Below are positions 8,406 through 15,565 of a stretch of 64,000 bases of DNA, piece after piece. The number at the start of each line of letters is the position of its first letter. Position 1 is the first letter of the stretch. The stretch is from assembly GCA_900099715.1 (NCBI GenBank), contig FMTG01000004.1:1-64000 (forward strand). The letters are read 5' to 3'. Under the pieces are notes generated by a model, which was not told the DNA's origin, made no database searches, and saw only the letters and a program-made list of their open reading frames with translations. This DNA is from Ruminococcaceae bacterium YRB3002. Its GTDB lineage: Bacteria > Bacillota > Clostridia > Saccharofermentanales > Saccharofermentanaceae. The position numbers and the translations under genes are program-made.

Positions 8406-10070
8406 TTAATCACCATTTTGCTGATTCAAAAACAACTTAAGGTACTTCCTAAGTTTTTCGTCAACTGCATAAATATATGTTCCTTTAATTCCTCTTGTCA
8501 TAAGAGTTAAATAAATATTCAGAATGTAGTTCCGCATTTCGAGTTCGCCATCGCGTTTCGTTCTAACATCTTTGACATGTGAATTCTCGATTTCGATACT
8601 TTGCTTTTTGTCATCATAAAACACTTCGTTTCCAAAGATGACGCCTGCATAGTTTAGGTCAAACCCTTGTATCTTATGGATGCTGTATATGCATGAATCG
8701 TCATCTTTCTTATCAACCCAATGATATTGGCGACTATCTACTATAATTGGTTCATTCTTGCTCCACGCAGGTCCTGCTAAAAGTTTGCAAAGATCATATT
8801 CGCTATTCTTTTCTGAAAGCATTGTCTCTAGCTGTTGCATAGAATCTACAACCTTAAGATCATAGTCTTCTATCTTTTTATACTTTGTTATGTTCATATT
8901 GGGTTTGAAAAGAACGTCACGGATGTATTCATAGTATCCGTTCCCGCCTTTGCAACGCATTTGAGAAAATAACTCGATATATTTATATATATGATTCTTG
9001 CATATCTTCTCGTATCGAGTTCTTCCTATATCAGTTGATCGAATTGCTTGTTTTTCATCATAGAACAAAACTTGCATTCTGCTACTTCTGATGATCCAAT
9101 CAAGCTCAGTCAGATCATTTTCAGTGCCAGTAAAATGCTCCGCCATCATCTTCCTGTTTATTTCATCAAAGGTGATGTACAAGTCTGCACTCGTAAGACA
9201 GTTTCTTTTATACAAACGATGAGCTTCATCGACAACAAGAAGGTCGAAGTATTTATCGGTAACTTCTTCTGGAGCATATATCATCTTTTCTGATAAACCA
9301 TCTATTGTTTTGAATATCTTCTTCATAGTGGTTCGCAACTGTTTCATCGGAACAACAAAACCAATGTTATTAATGCTACCAAGCTTTTGGGATAACCACT
9401 TTACATATTCAGCCTCTTCAGGATCATCTATGTATTTCCATGCATCCTTTTTATTCTTAATATCCGTTAAGAGTTTAACTAAATATACAGCTAGTATTGT
9501 TTTGCCCGTGCCAGCGCCACCTGAAACCTGAATTATCGACTGTGAAGTAGCGTTGTTAATATCAGATAAGTCGTTAAGTATCTGATGAACTGCATCAAAT
9601 TGTTCTTTGTTTAGTGTTTTATATGGTGAATATTTAAAAAGCTCCGAGTTTTCTATGTCAAAGAGACTATTTTGAACAACGCCGGTATCTAATAAGTATT
9701 GCCATATTGCTTTAAAATCATCCTCGTATGCTTCTTTGTAGAAATAATTATGATCTACAACTCCGGCATTTCCATTTATCAGTTTTCTTTTCCCGTCAGC
9801 ACCCATGTATTTTATAAGAAATGACTCAAGATCTAATACAACTGATTTGTTAAATGTTTTATTGCTTATAAGACAGATATACTTAAAATCATCGAATTCA
9901 GGCTCTTTTATGTGCTGCTCGGTTCTCCGTACTGCATCTAGAGTTTCACCCACATAAGCTTTCTTATCATTATAGTAAATATATACAATGGGCCAGTTGT
10001 TTCCGTACTGCCATCCCTTTATATTATTGATAACCTTTTTGTCATAACGATATGTAACTATAGAATTCAT
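8406..10070 (-). CDS. GIY-YIG nuclease fused to DUF2075 helicase
   Basis: About 554 residues in two parts. Residues roughly 25-95 form a GIY-YIG-type domain (WPIVYIYYNDKKAYVGETLDAVRRTEQH). Then comes a superfamily 1-like P-loop ATPase of the DUF2075 type: Walker A GGAGTGKT near residue 187, DEAH near 283, SIHKIQGFDLNYAGVIFG as a UvrD-like motif V, and a C-terminal LTMTRG-like segment (LMTRGIKGTYIY). These proteins often sit beside Vsr and methyltransferase genes. A GTG at 10076 gives six more bases of frame; I choose ATG 10070 because GAGG lies about 10 bases upstream. It overlaps the vsr stop. Probable role: processing of cut or mismatched DNA in the restriction system (inference). Confidence 0.87.
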   Translation of the reverse strand: MNSIVTYRYDKKVINNIKGWQYGNNWPIVYIYYNDKKAYVGETLDAVRRTEQHIKEPEFDDFKYICLISNKTFNKSVVLDLESFLIKYMGADGKRKLINGNAGVVDHNYFYKEAYEDDFKAIWQYLLDTGVVQNSLFDIENSELFKYSPYKTLNKEQFDAVHQILNDLSDINNATSQSIIQVSGGAGTGKTILAVYLVKLLTDIKNKKDAWKYIDDPEEAEYVKWLSQKLGSINNIGFVVPMKQLRTTMKKIFKTIDGLSEKMIYAPEEVTDKYFDLLVVDEAHRLYKRNCLTSADLYITFDEINRKMMAEHFTGTENDLTELDWIIRSSRMQVLFYDEKQAIRSTDIGRTRYEKICKNHIYKYIELFSQMRCKGGNGYYEYIRDVLFKPNMNITKYKKIEDYDLKVVDSMQQLETMLSEKNSEYDLCKLLAGPAWSKNEPIIVDSRQYHWVDKKDDDSCIYSIHKIQGFDLNYAGVIFGNEVFYDDKKQSIEIENSHVKDVRTKRDGELEMRNYILNIYLTLMTRGIKGTYIYAVDEKLRKYLKLFLNQQNGD

Positions 10071-10543
10071 AAACACGTAGCCTCATCTTCAACTAAAGTA
10101 GTGCGCTGACGCTTTTCGATTGCATCTTTCACTTTTAAAAAGCAGTCATCAGTATTCTTCTCGATATCCTTGCTCCAAAAATGAATAACTATCCAGCCTA
10201 AATCTTGGAGTTCCTTATCTTTCTGTTTATCTCTGGCAATATTTCTCTCAATCTTCTTAACCCAATAATCGGGATGAGACCCCTGTTGAATCTTAGCTCG
10301 CTGTTTATCCCAATCTTTTCCATGGAAGAATTCTGAATCGCAGAAGACAGCAACCTTATATTTTGTGATAGCGATATCAGGTCTTCCTGGCAGGCCCTTA
10401 CAATTCTTTTTATAGCGCACACCTTTGTTCCAGAGATACTTTCTAAGGATTATCTCTGGTTTCGTGTCTTTGCCCCTGATTTTGCTCATAGTATTATGGC
10501 GTTCTTCAGAGACCTCACCTTTAAACCTTGGTTCATGATCCAT
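10067..10543 (-). CDS. vsr: Very-short-patch-repair (Vsr) family endonuclease
   Basis: A 158-residue protein with the Vsr signature: MSKIRGKDTKPEIILRKYLW near the N-terminus, the catalytic Asp in GLPGRPDIAI (D56), and VAVFCDSEFFHGKDW with the active-site His. Vsr enzymes nick beside T:G mismatches that arise when 5-methylcytosine deaminates, so one next to a C5-methyltransferase fits its repair job. The DSEFFHG form, where E. coli Vsr has DGCFWHG, is typical of Vsr-like proteins in restriction islands, and some of these may be non-specific nucleases instead. GAGG precedes the ATG. It overlaps the following helicase gene, which suggests coupled translation. Confidence 0.9.
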   Translation of the reverse strand: MDHEPRFKGEVSEERHNTMSKIRGKDTKPEIILRKYLWNKGVRYKKNCKGLPGRPDIAITKYKVAVFCDSEFFHGKDWDKQRAKIQQGSHPDYWVKKIERNIARDKQKDKELQDLGWIVIHFWSKDIEKNTDDCFLKVKDAIEKRQRTTLVEDEATCL

Positions 10544-10617
10544 ACAAACCAGTCCTCAAAGTGTTATTAAGCTTATTATAAACGAACCGTTTAGAATAAT
10601 CGATATAATCGTAAGTT

Positions 10618-10866
10618 TCACGAGTTATTCATATTTGATTTTATGTTATTCCCACATACCGGACACCAGCCGATTTTTATAGAACAATGTGTTATGATTT
10701 CCCCTCTGCAATCCATCACAACCGTCTCCAAATACACTAGTCCATCGTCTTTATCGGTCAAATATGACATGGAACCCAGTATATCCACCCCATTCATTGC
10801 TATATCTGACAAGTTTAGGCACTCACATGAATTGCCAGAATACAGGTTATCGCAGTACTTACACAT
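10618..10866 (-). CDS. Small zinc-ribbon-like protein at head of defence operon
   Basis: 82 residues with eight cysteines, including an N-terminal CKYC, a CEC, and a C-terminal CPVCGN that together suggest a zinc ribbon. A strong GGAGG stands seven bases before the ATG, and the gene is 74 bases upstream of vsr on the same strand, so it is probably real and the first gene of the operon. No family recognised. It could be a regulator or an unrelated ICE gene read together with the restriction genes. Confidence 0.65.
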   Translation of the reverse strand: MCKYCDNLYSGNSCECLNLSDIAMNGVDILGSMSYLTDKDDGLVYLETVVMDCRGEIITHCSIKIGWCPVCGNNIKSNMNNS

Positions 10867-10908
10867 AGGAAACCTCCTTCAAATGAACTGCCTATATGCT
10901 AGAAGACA

Positions 10909-10926
10909 GTACAACTTTTGTACAAC
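10909..10926 (-). promoter_or_regulatory. Direct-repeat operator candidate before the defence operon
   Basis: On the plus strand GTACAAC occurs twice with a TTTT spacer (10909-10915 and 10920-10926), giving an 11-base period. It lies about 45 bases upstream of the first defence gene, between that gene and the terminator of the DUF5688 gene. A one-turn direct repeat at this place suggests a regulator-binding site; no regulator or clear -10/-35 pair can be assigned. Confidence 0.4.
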
Positions 10927-10984
10927 AAGCATTGGTTGTATTTGATCCAAATGATAATCATATCCTGTAAAAAGACATGATAAA

Positions 10985-11022
10985 CCAGCCCCAAGTCACT
11001 ATTTCTAGCAACTTGGGGCTGG
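10985..11022 (-). terminator. Rho-independent terminator after DUF5688 gene
   Basis: Perfect 12-bp arms, CCAGCCCCAAGT (10985-10996) and ACTTGGGGCTGG (11011-11022), around a 14-base loop. On the minus strand it is followed by TTTATC. It separates the conjugation genes from the defence operon. Confidence 0.85.
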
Positions 11023-11065
11023 CATTCATCCTGCAATTACAAGCAACACTTGTAACAAAAATCCC

Positions 11066-12079
11066 TTACATAGACATGTTCGGGCCTTCATCCTGGGAAT
11101 CATCACCCTGTTCAGGCTCATTATTGGGAGATGGTAAATCATCTTCAGACATTCCTGCTGTCTGCTGACCGCCAACAATTTTAAGCGTATGAGACTGAGA
11201 ATCATACTCATAGACATTGTTGGAAAGCTGGTCTTCAGGCTTAACCTCATTGGCATTAACCTCTCTTACCATATTCCTAAGGAACTCAGGATCATCAACG
11301 ACGCTCTTAGGGATGATAAGCGTCTCGTCCACAGAAGAGGGGATAACATAGACATCACCGAGTTTCGCGGTGATCCTATCCATGATCTTAGGGTTTATCG
11401 CCATAACTGCACCCTTTGTCTTCTGCTGATTTGTCAGGACAAAGAAAGGAGCTCTATAGTTATCAGGATCAATATCCTCGATTTCCTGCTCATGAGCGTT
11501 CTTTTCACCAAAGAGTAATTCTTCAATGTTCTGGAAAAGAGGAGGTCTTTCGGCGATGTTATCCATAGCCTTACTGTGGATCTCTTGGGCATCAACACCC
11601 CAGGCATTTGCAAGGTCATTGTTGATGACCGCATCTGCAAAGCCGGACTCGTTCTCACTGATACGAACAGCATATATGATGGAGAGATCCTCAATCTCCT
11701 TATGAGGCTTGTCCGCAAGGTATTTCATATTTGCCTCTGTATTGATGAGCCTGGGGAAGATCCTGTCACTGATCTTGTCAAACTTGAACATATCATCCTT
11801 GTTGAACTCCGGGATAGTTGCATGCATACGAACATCAGCGAGCTTGTTCATCACAGCTTCAAAGGACATTCCGTCCTGAAGCTGCTCGTATGCATCTGTG
11901 ATGTTCAGAGCAGGAACAACGCTCATATGACGGTCCTGTGGTTCGACCATGAGAGCCTCGTAGCTATACCCGGAGCTCTTATTGATTGTCTGGAATCTCA
12001 TATTGAAGTCCTGATACTCTTCTGTGAGATAATCCTTCATGTTGCTCATTACTGCTTTCTTGAATTCGTCGTAAGTCAT
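11066..12079 (-). CDS. DUF5688-family protein
   Basis: 338 residues matching the DUF5688 proteins common in Clostridia conjugative elements: an N-terminal MTYDEFKKAV helix, a middle with PALNITDAYEQL, and a C-terminal domain with TNQQKTKGAVMAINP, VYVIPSSVDETLIIP and an acidic tail (EPEQGDDSQDEG). Biochemical function is unknown; it is soluble with no signal peptide. The frame is open further upstream (to 12148), but GGAGG eight bases before the ATG at 12079 fixes the start. It overlaps the 3' end of the HTH gene by about 100 bases and ends just before a strong terminator, so it closes the coupling-protein operon. Confidence 0.85.
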   Translation of the reverse strand: MTYDEFKKAVMSNMKDYLTEEYQDFNMRFQTINKSSGYSYEALMVEPQDRHMSVVPALNITDAYEQLQDGMSFEAVMNKLADVRMHATIPEFNKDDMFKFDKISDRIFPRLINTEANMKYLADKPHKEIEDLSIIYAVRISENESGFADAVINNDLANAWGVDAQEIHSKAMDNIAERPPLFQNIEELLFGEKNAHEQEIEDIDPDNYRAPFFVLTNQQKTKGAVMAINPKIMDRITAKLGDVYVIPSSVDETLIIPKSVVDDPEFLRNMVREVNANEVKPEDQLSNNVYEYDSQSHTLKIVGGQQTAGMSEDDLPSPNNEPEQGDDSQDEGPNMSM

Positions 12080-12368
12080 ATATTTTTCCTCCGTAAAATG
12101 ATTTGTTATGCCTTGGCAAGTGATACTCAAGGCTAGATTTACCGCCATTGGGTCGGTATCTTTGTTTTGTAGTGATTAGGCCGTAGCCTTTTAATTCGTT
12201 TATCGCTCTCTTTACTGTTGACCTTGAGCGATGAAGGTCTCTGGCAATCGTATTGATGCCTGGCCAGCATATGCCATCCCTGTTTGCCCGATCATCCAGG
12301 TAACGGTATACGACTATGTCCCGATCTTTTATCCCATCAATCGCGTAGATGAAAGAAAAATCTGCCAT
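11979..12368 (-). CDS. Helix-turn-helix protein (HTH_36-like)
   Basis: 129 residues. Residues 1-85 form a winged-helix domain typical of replication-initiator or GntR-like HTH proteins (INTIARDLHRSRSTVKRAINELKGYGLITTKQRYRPNGG). The last 45 residues are basic, low in complexity and overlap the DUF5688 gene, so they may be read-out rather than a folded domain. Its ATG shares a base with the TAA of the coupling-protein gene (TAATG), a classic coupling signal. Possible roles are control of the transfer or replication module. Confidence 0.75.
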   Translation of the reverse strand: MADFSFIYAIDGIKDRDIVVYRYLDDRANRDGICWPGINTIARDLHRSRSTVKRAINELKGYGLITTKQRYRPNGGKSSLEYHLPRHNKSFYGGKIYDLRRIQESSNEQHEGLSHRRVSGLQYEIPDNQ

Positions 12369-14239
12369 TACGCCTTGTCTCCACTCTTTGTCATGTAGCT
12401 GGCGATATGAGCCGAATTAGGTTTAGTGTGGAACTCTTCTGGTGGCTGAGGGCCCTGTGGAATGTGCTTTTCTCCTACAGGCTTATCTTCAGTCTTTGTT
12501 TCCTCTGGCTCTGACGGAGTCTCATCTTTTGGATATTTCTCACGTATTGCCCTTTTGATATCGTCCCTACAGGAATACTCAACCTTACGGCTGGCATGCT
12601 CAACTGTGATATACGGATTAGTATCATCGAAGGTGATTCCCCACTTGAAGAACAGTTTCATCTTCACCTTCATCGGGTGAAAGCCTGTTTTCATTACAAT
12701 AAACATACCTTTGGGAAGATTTCGAAGTTCATCCGCTGTCATAAGAGGGCGTTCTATCATTTGAAGCGATTGGGAATGCTGATCTTTACCTTTACTGATG
12801 CTGCCCGACATAACAGTTCTCGTACCGAGAGCCTTTGAGATGGTATCGGCAGAAGTTGAGTTCGGGGCAAAACCACCAGAAATAGTGAGCTGTGTATTAT
12901 CAATGATTATCTCAGCACCTTCCTTGCCGTAGTTCTTTTCGAGCTGAGCAAAGGACTGGATTATCGGTACAATTTGCAATCTTCTGGATCTAGATGCGGA
13001 GAACATCATTTCTGCGGAATCGATCTTTGGTAATGTACCAAACTCATCACAGAAGAATACGCAGCGATTGTTGAGCTTACCGCCGTTTTCATCTGCCACT
13101 GACAAAATCTCACGGTAAAGCTGCTGAATAATAAGGGAGATAAGGAAAAATGTGTTCGGATTCTCTTCAGGCATGATGATGAACAATGCGCTCTTTTCGT
13201 TGCAGAACTTTTCGGCATCAAGTTCCGTATCGAAACAAAGGAGCTGCTCAAGTTCAGAATCAAGGAAAGTATTGAGTCTCGACAGTGCCGTACTCATTAC
13301 CGAAGACATTGATTGTTCCGGAGAGTTAAGAGCCGCACCAGCAAACCACTTGGCTTTATGATCATCTGGCAGTTCATCCATAAGGAGCTGGAATTGATTC
13401 TTCCCCTTAATACCTGACGGGGCTAATAACTCCTGTATGATCTTAAACACCGAAATGATATGTCTGTGATTTGGTTCGGCAAACTCAGCTACCAACAGGA
13501 TTGTTGAAGTGAGCAAACCTTCTGCTGCATCATAGAAATAAGCATTCTGACCAAATGAAGTTGAGTCAGTGCCAGACAGAATAATCGTCTTACTGATTAT
13601 TTTGGCATATTTCTCAGCCTTCGCTCTATAGGCAACATTTCCGGGATTTGCCTGAGCAAGATCCATATACTTATTTACAAGGTGCAATAGATTATTGCCA
13701 CAGGATCTTGTCGGATTACGAAGGTCAATTACTGCCACGTTATACCCATAGTCTTTACAGATATTTCCATAGTTTCTCATGATATCGCCCTTCGTATCTG
13801 TTGACAGAAAGCTCATTCCTGAAGCTAAGGCGTACTCAATGCACGGATACAACCAATATGCCGTTTTACCGACACCGGCAGCACCGAGCATCAATGCGTG
13901 GACATCTCCTGTATCCACTATTGCTTCATTCTTTCTCGTACAACCTACGACAATGCCTTGAGGAAGTGGCTCATTTGTATCGCCCTTCTTCCCCTCAATC
14001 GTAGGCTGGACTCCTTGAGATGCCTGACTACGCCACTTCGAAGGTGTAAACCTGATGAAACGGTACATTCTTCTTATCTCAGGTTTTGTGGCCCACCTTG
14101 AAGTTCCGTGCTGGCCATCTCCTACGGTCTTACTCTTGATGCCATTGAGGTTATAAAACTGACCGGCCATTGTAACCCCGCCGATAATGAGCATCATGAT
14201 GACCATAACTATTACAAGAGTTGGGATACCGTCTGGCAT
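12368..14239 (-). CDS. VirD4/TraG-type type IV coupling protein
   Basis: A 623-residue membrane ATPase that links the relaxase-DNA complex to the secretion channel. One N-terminal membrane helix (residues 7-27) is followed by HGTSRWATKPEI, the TraG-type entry motif, then Walker A GAAGVGKT (119-126), TKGDI, and Walker B FFCDEFGTLP with QSFAQLEKNYG and ISGG.A as further TraG/VirD4 signatures. Length is normal for the compact Firmicutes type. The start overlaps the primase gene by 28 bases. The acidic, proline-rich C-terminus may be the substrate-recognition tail. It acts in the cell membrane during conjugation. Confidence 0.93.
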   Translation of the reverse strand: MPDGIPTLVIVMVIMMLIIGGVTMAGQFYNLNGIKSKTVGDGQHGTSRWATKPEIRRMYRFIRFTPSKWRSQASQGVQPTIEGKKGDTNEPLPQGIVVGCTRKNEAIVDTGDVHALMLGAAGVGKTAYWLYPCIEYALASGMSFLSTDTKGDIMRNYGNICKDYGYNVAVIDLRNPTRSCGNNLLHLVNKYMDLAQANPGNVAYRAKAEKYAKIISKTIILSGTDSTSFGQNAYFYDAAEGLLTSTILLVAEFAEPNHRHIISVFKIIQELLAPSGIKGKNQFQLLMDELPDDHKAKWFAGAALNSPEQSMSSVMSTALSRLNTFLDSELEQLLCFDTELDAEKFCNEKSALFIIMPEENPNTFFLISLIIQQLYREILSVADENGGKLNNRCVFFCDEFGTLPKIDSAEMMFSASRSRRLQIVPIIQSFAQLEKNYGKEGAEIIIDNTQLTISGGFAPNSTSADTISKALGTRTVMSGSISKGKDQHSQSLQMIERPLMTADELRNLPKGMFIVMKTGFHPMKVKMKLFFKWGITFDDTNPYITVEHASRKVEYSCRDDIKRAIREKYPKDETPSEPEETKTEDKPVGEKHIPQGPQPPEEFHTKPNSAHIASYMTKSGDKA

Positions 14240-15156
14240 TCGACTTCACCCACTTCCTGTACCGAACTTAAAAGATCCTCGTTCCAATCTTTTAAAGAAG
14301 GAACAAGGATCTCAACATCATATCCCGATTCGGAAAGCTTCGCACAAAGCTCCTGTGCTGCTTTCTGCCCGGGCGGATCGTTATCATAACAAATGCAGAT
14401 ATGCCTTAAGTTTGGATTGTCTTGAAGCATCTGAATCAATGGTTGTTCAGATAATGAACATGCAGCAATATAATTGAGGTCTGACCAATTATCTGGATGC
14501 ATCGATATATAAGACAACATATCTATTGGAGCCTCAAAAACAAATACTTTTCTTCCAAGCCCGCGCCAATTGAAACTGTACCTTGCATCAGAACCAGCCT
14601 GATTCCCACGCCATTTCGAGTTGGATGCAGCACTTCTCATCTGTGCATGTACTGGAGTTCCATAAGGATCACAACCAACAAAAACAACATTATGATGCTC
14701 AGCCGATTCATATAGCAACTTATTATGAGCAAATGTCCTGAGCACTTCCCGATCAATACCACGAGTAGTAATAAGATATCCGAATACTCGCCGCATGTTT
14801 CCATTTCTATTAGGAAGCACAAATGCCTTTGGTTCAGGCTTAATTCGTACTGTTTCTTCCTTCCGCTTTATTTCTGTGCTTGAAACATCTTCTGCGCCTT
14901 CTTCGTCCAATATGAGCTTTACAGCACCTGGGAAGTTGAGGCCAAAGAACTTCTTCACAAAATCTATTGTATTGCCCCCTACACGTTCATATTGATGAAA
15001 CCAGAGATTTCCTTTGATAGAAACTGTCTGATCACCATCGTACCATTCATATTCTGAACCGACTCGCCTGACTTGCTGACCATGCTGTTGAAGCAGCGTG
15101 ACGAGGTCAGCTTCGCCTGCTCGCTTTTTCTGTTCATCTGTATATCGTGTGTACAT
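14212..15156 (-). CDS. DUF3991/TOPRIM DNA primase
   Basis: 314 residues. An N-terminal zinc-finger-like DUF3991 region (LVTLLQQHGQQVRRVGSEYEW, GNTIDFVKKFFGL) is followed by a TOPRIM domain in which KVFVFEAPIDMLSY supplies the catalytic Glu and HICICYDNDPPGQKAAQ the DxD motif. Primases of this kind prime the complementary strand of transferred ICE DNA (family knowledge). The frame runs further upstream, but GGAGG seven bases before ATG 15156 settles the start. It is the first gene of the primase-VirD4-HTH-DUF5688 operon and is preceded by a terminator-like hairpin only about 30 bases away. Confidence 0.9.
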   Translation of the reverse strand: MYTRYTDEQKKRAGEADLVTLLQQHGQQVRRVGSEYEWYDGDQTVSIKGNLWFHQYERVGGNTIDFVKKFFGLNFPGAVKLILDEEGAEDVSSTEIKRKEETVRIKPEPKAFVLPNRNGNMRRVFGYLITTRGIDREVLRTFAHNKLLYESAEHHNVVFVGCDPYGTPVHAQMRSAASNSKWRGNQAGSDARYSFNWRGLGRKVFVFEAPIDMLSYISMHPDNWSDLNYIAACSLSEQPLIQMLQDNPNLRHICICYDNDPPGQKAAQELCAKLSESGYDVEILVPSLKDWNEDLLSSVQEVGEVECQTVSQLL

Positions 15157-15189
15157 TGTGTTTCCTCCTATCAGTTTTGGTGCAATAAA

Positions 15190-15213
15190 AAACAACCACT
15201 AGAGTGGTTGTTT
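15190..15213 (-). terminator. Terminator/attenuator hairpin before the primase gene
   Basis: Arms AAACAACCACT and AGTGGTTGTTT are complementary over 11 bases. On the minus strand a run of six T follows. It lies 34 bases upstream of the primase ATG, leaving little room for a promoter in between. It may end transcripts from upstream or attenuate the primase operon. Confidence 0.7.
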
Positions 15214-15255
15214 CAGTAATTGTTCTATAGCTCTTCAAATAAAGTGTATAAGTTT

Positions 15256-15276
15256 GGTTGACAACCGCCGTCAACC
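15256..15276. repeat. Perfect inverted repeat, operator candidate
   Basis: GGTTGAC and GTCAACC, separated by seven bases, lie between the primase leader and the small plus-strand peptide gene. The symmetry and intergenic position suit a dimeric regulator site. Confidence 0.4.
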
Positions 15277-15325
15277 AGCATCCAATTAATAATATGACAA
15301 ACATATCAAAACCTTATGATAAAAG

Positions 15326-15354
15326 TTGCGCGTTATATTATTTGGCTTTATAAT
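15326..15354 (+). promoter_or_regulatory. Sigma-A-type promoter of the small peptide gene
   Basis: TTGCGC (15326-15331), a 17-base spacer and TATAAT (15349-15354). A start near 15361 would give a transcript of about 210 bases ending at the hairpin at 15543-15564. Confidence 0.65.
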
Positions 15355-15412
15355 CATGATGACGACTGGGATCAGGGGCTTCGGCCTACTTTTTCATAAG
15401 GAGGTACCTACT

Positions 15413-15532
15413 ATGAATGTAGATACCAAAAAAGCAGTCGTTTTTGTACTTAGTCTTGTTGGAGCACTTGCTACGGCAGCTGCTACGTGTGTATCAAAGT
15501 GGTATCTCGTTGACACACACGAGACTTACTAA
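15413..15532 (+). CDS. 39-residue membrane peptide, possible type I toxin
   Basis: A very small protein: a short charged start (MNVDTKK), one hydrophobic helix (AVVFVLSLVGALATAAATCV), and a polar tail (SKWYLVDTHETY). AAGGAGG lies seven to eight bases before ATG 15413; the longer frame from 15326 has no such site and would begin inside the promoter. It has its own promoter and terminator and runs against all neighbouring genes. That layout resembles hydrophobic type I toxins such as the Fst/TxpA kind, but no homology is claimed. A short GGC-TTCG-GCC hairpin lies in the 5' untranslated region. Confidence 0.6.
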   Translation: MNVDTKKAVVFVLSLVGALATAAATCVSKWYLVDTHETY

Positions 15533-15542
15533 GTGAGTCCGG

Positions 15543-15564
15543 CGCACAATCGAAAGATTGTGCG
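15543..15564 (+). terminator. Terminator of the small peptide gene
   Basis: Perfect 9-bp arms CGCACAATC and GATTGTGCG with a GAAA tetraloop, followed by TCTATTTCTT on the plus strand. It also separates the convergent HEPN-protein gene. Confidence 0.8.
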
Positions 15565-15565
15565 T

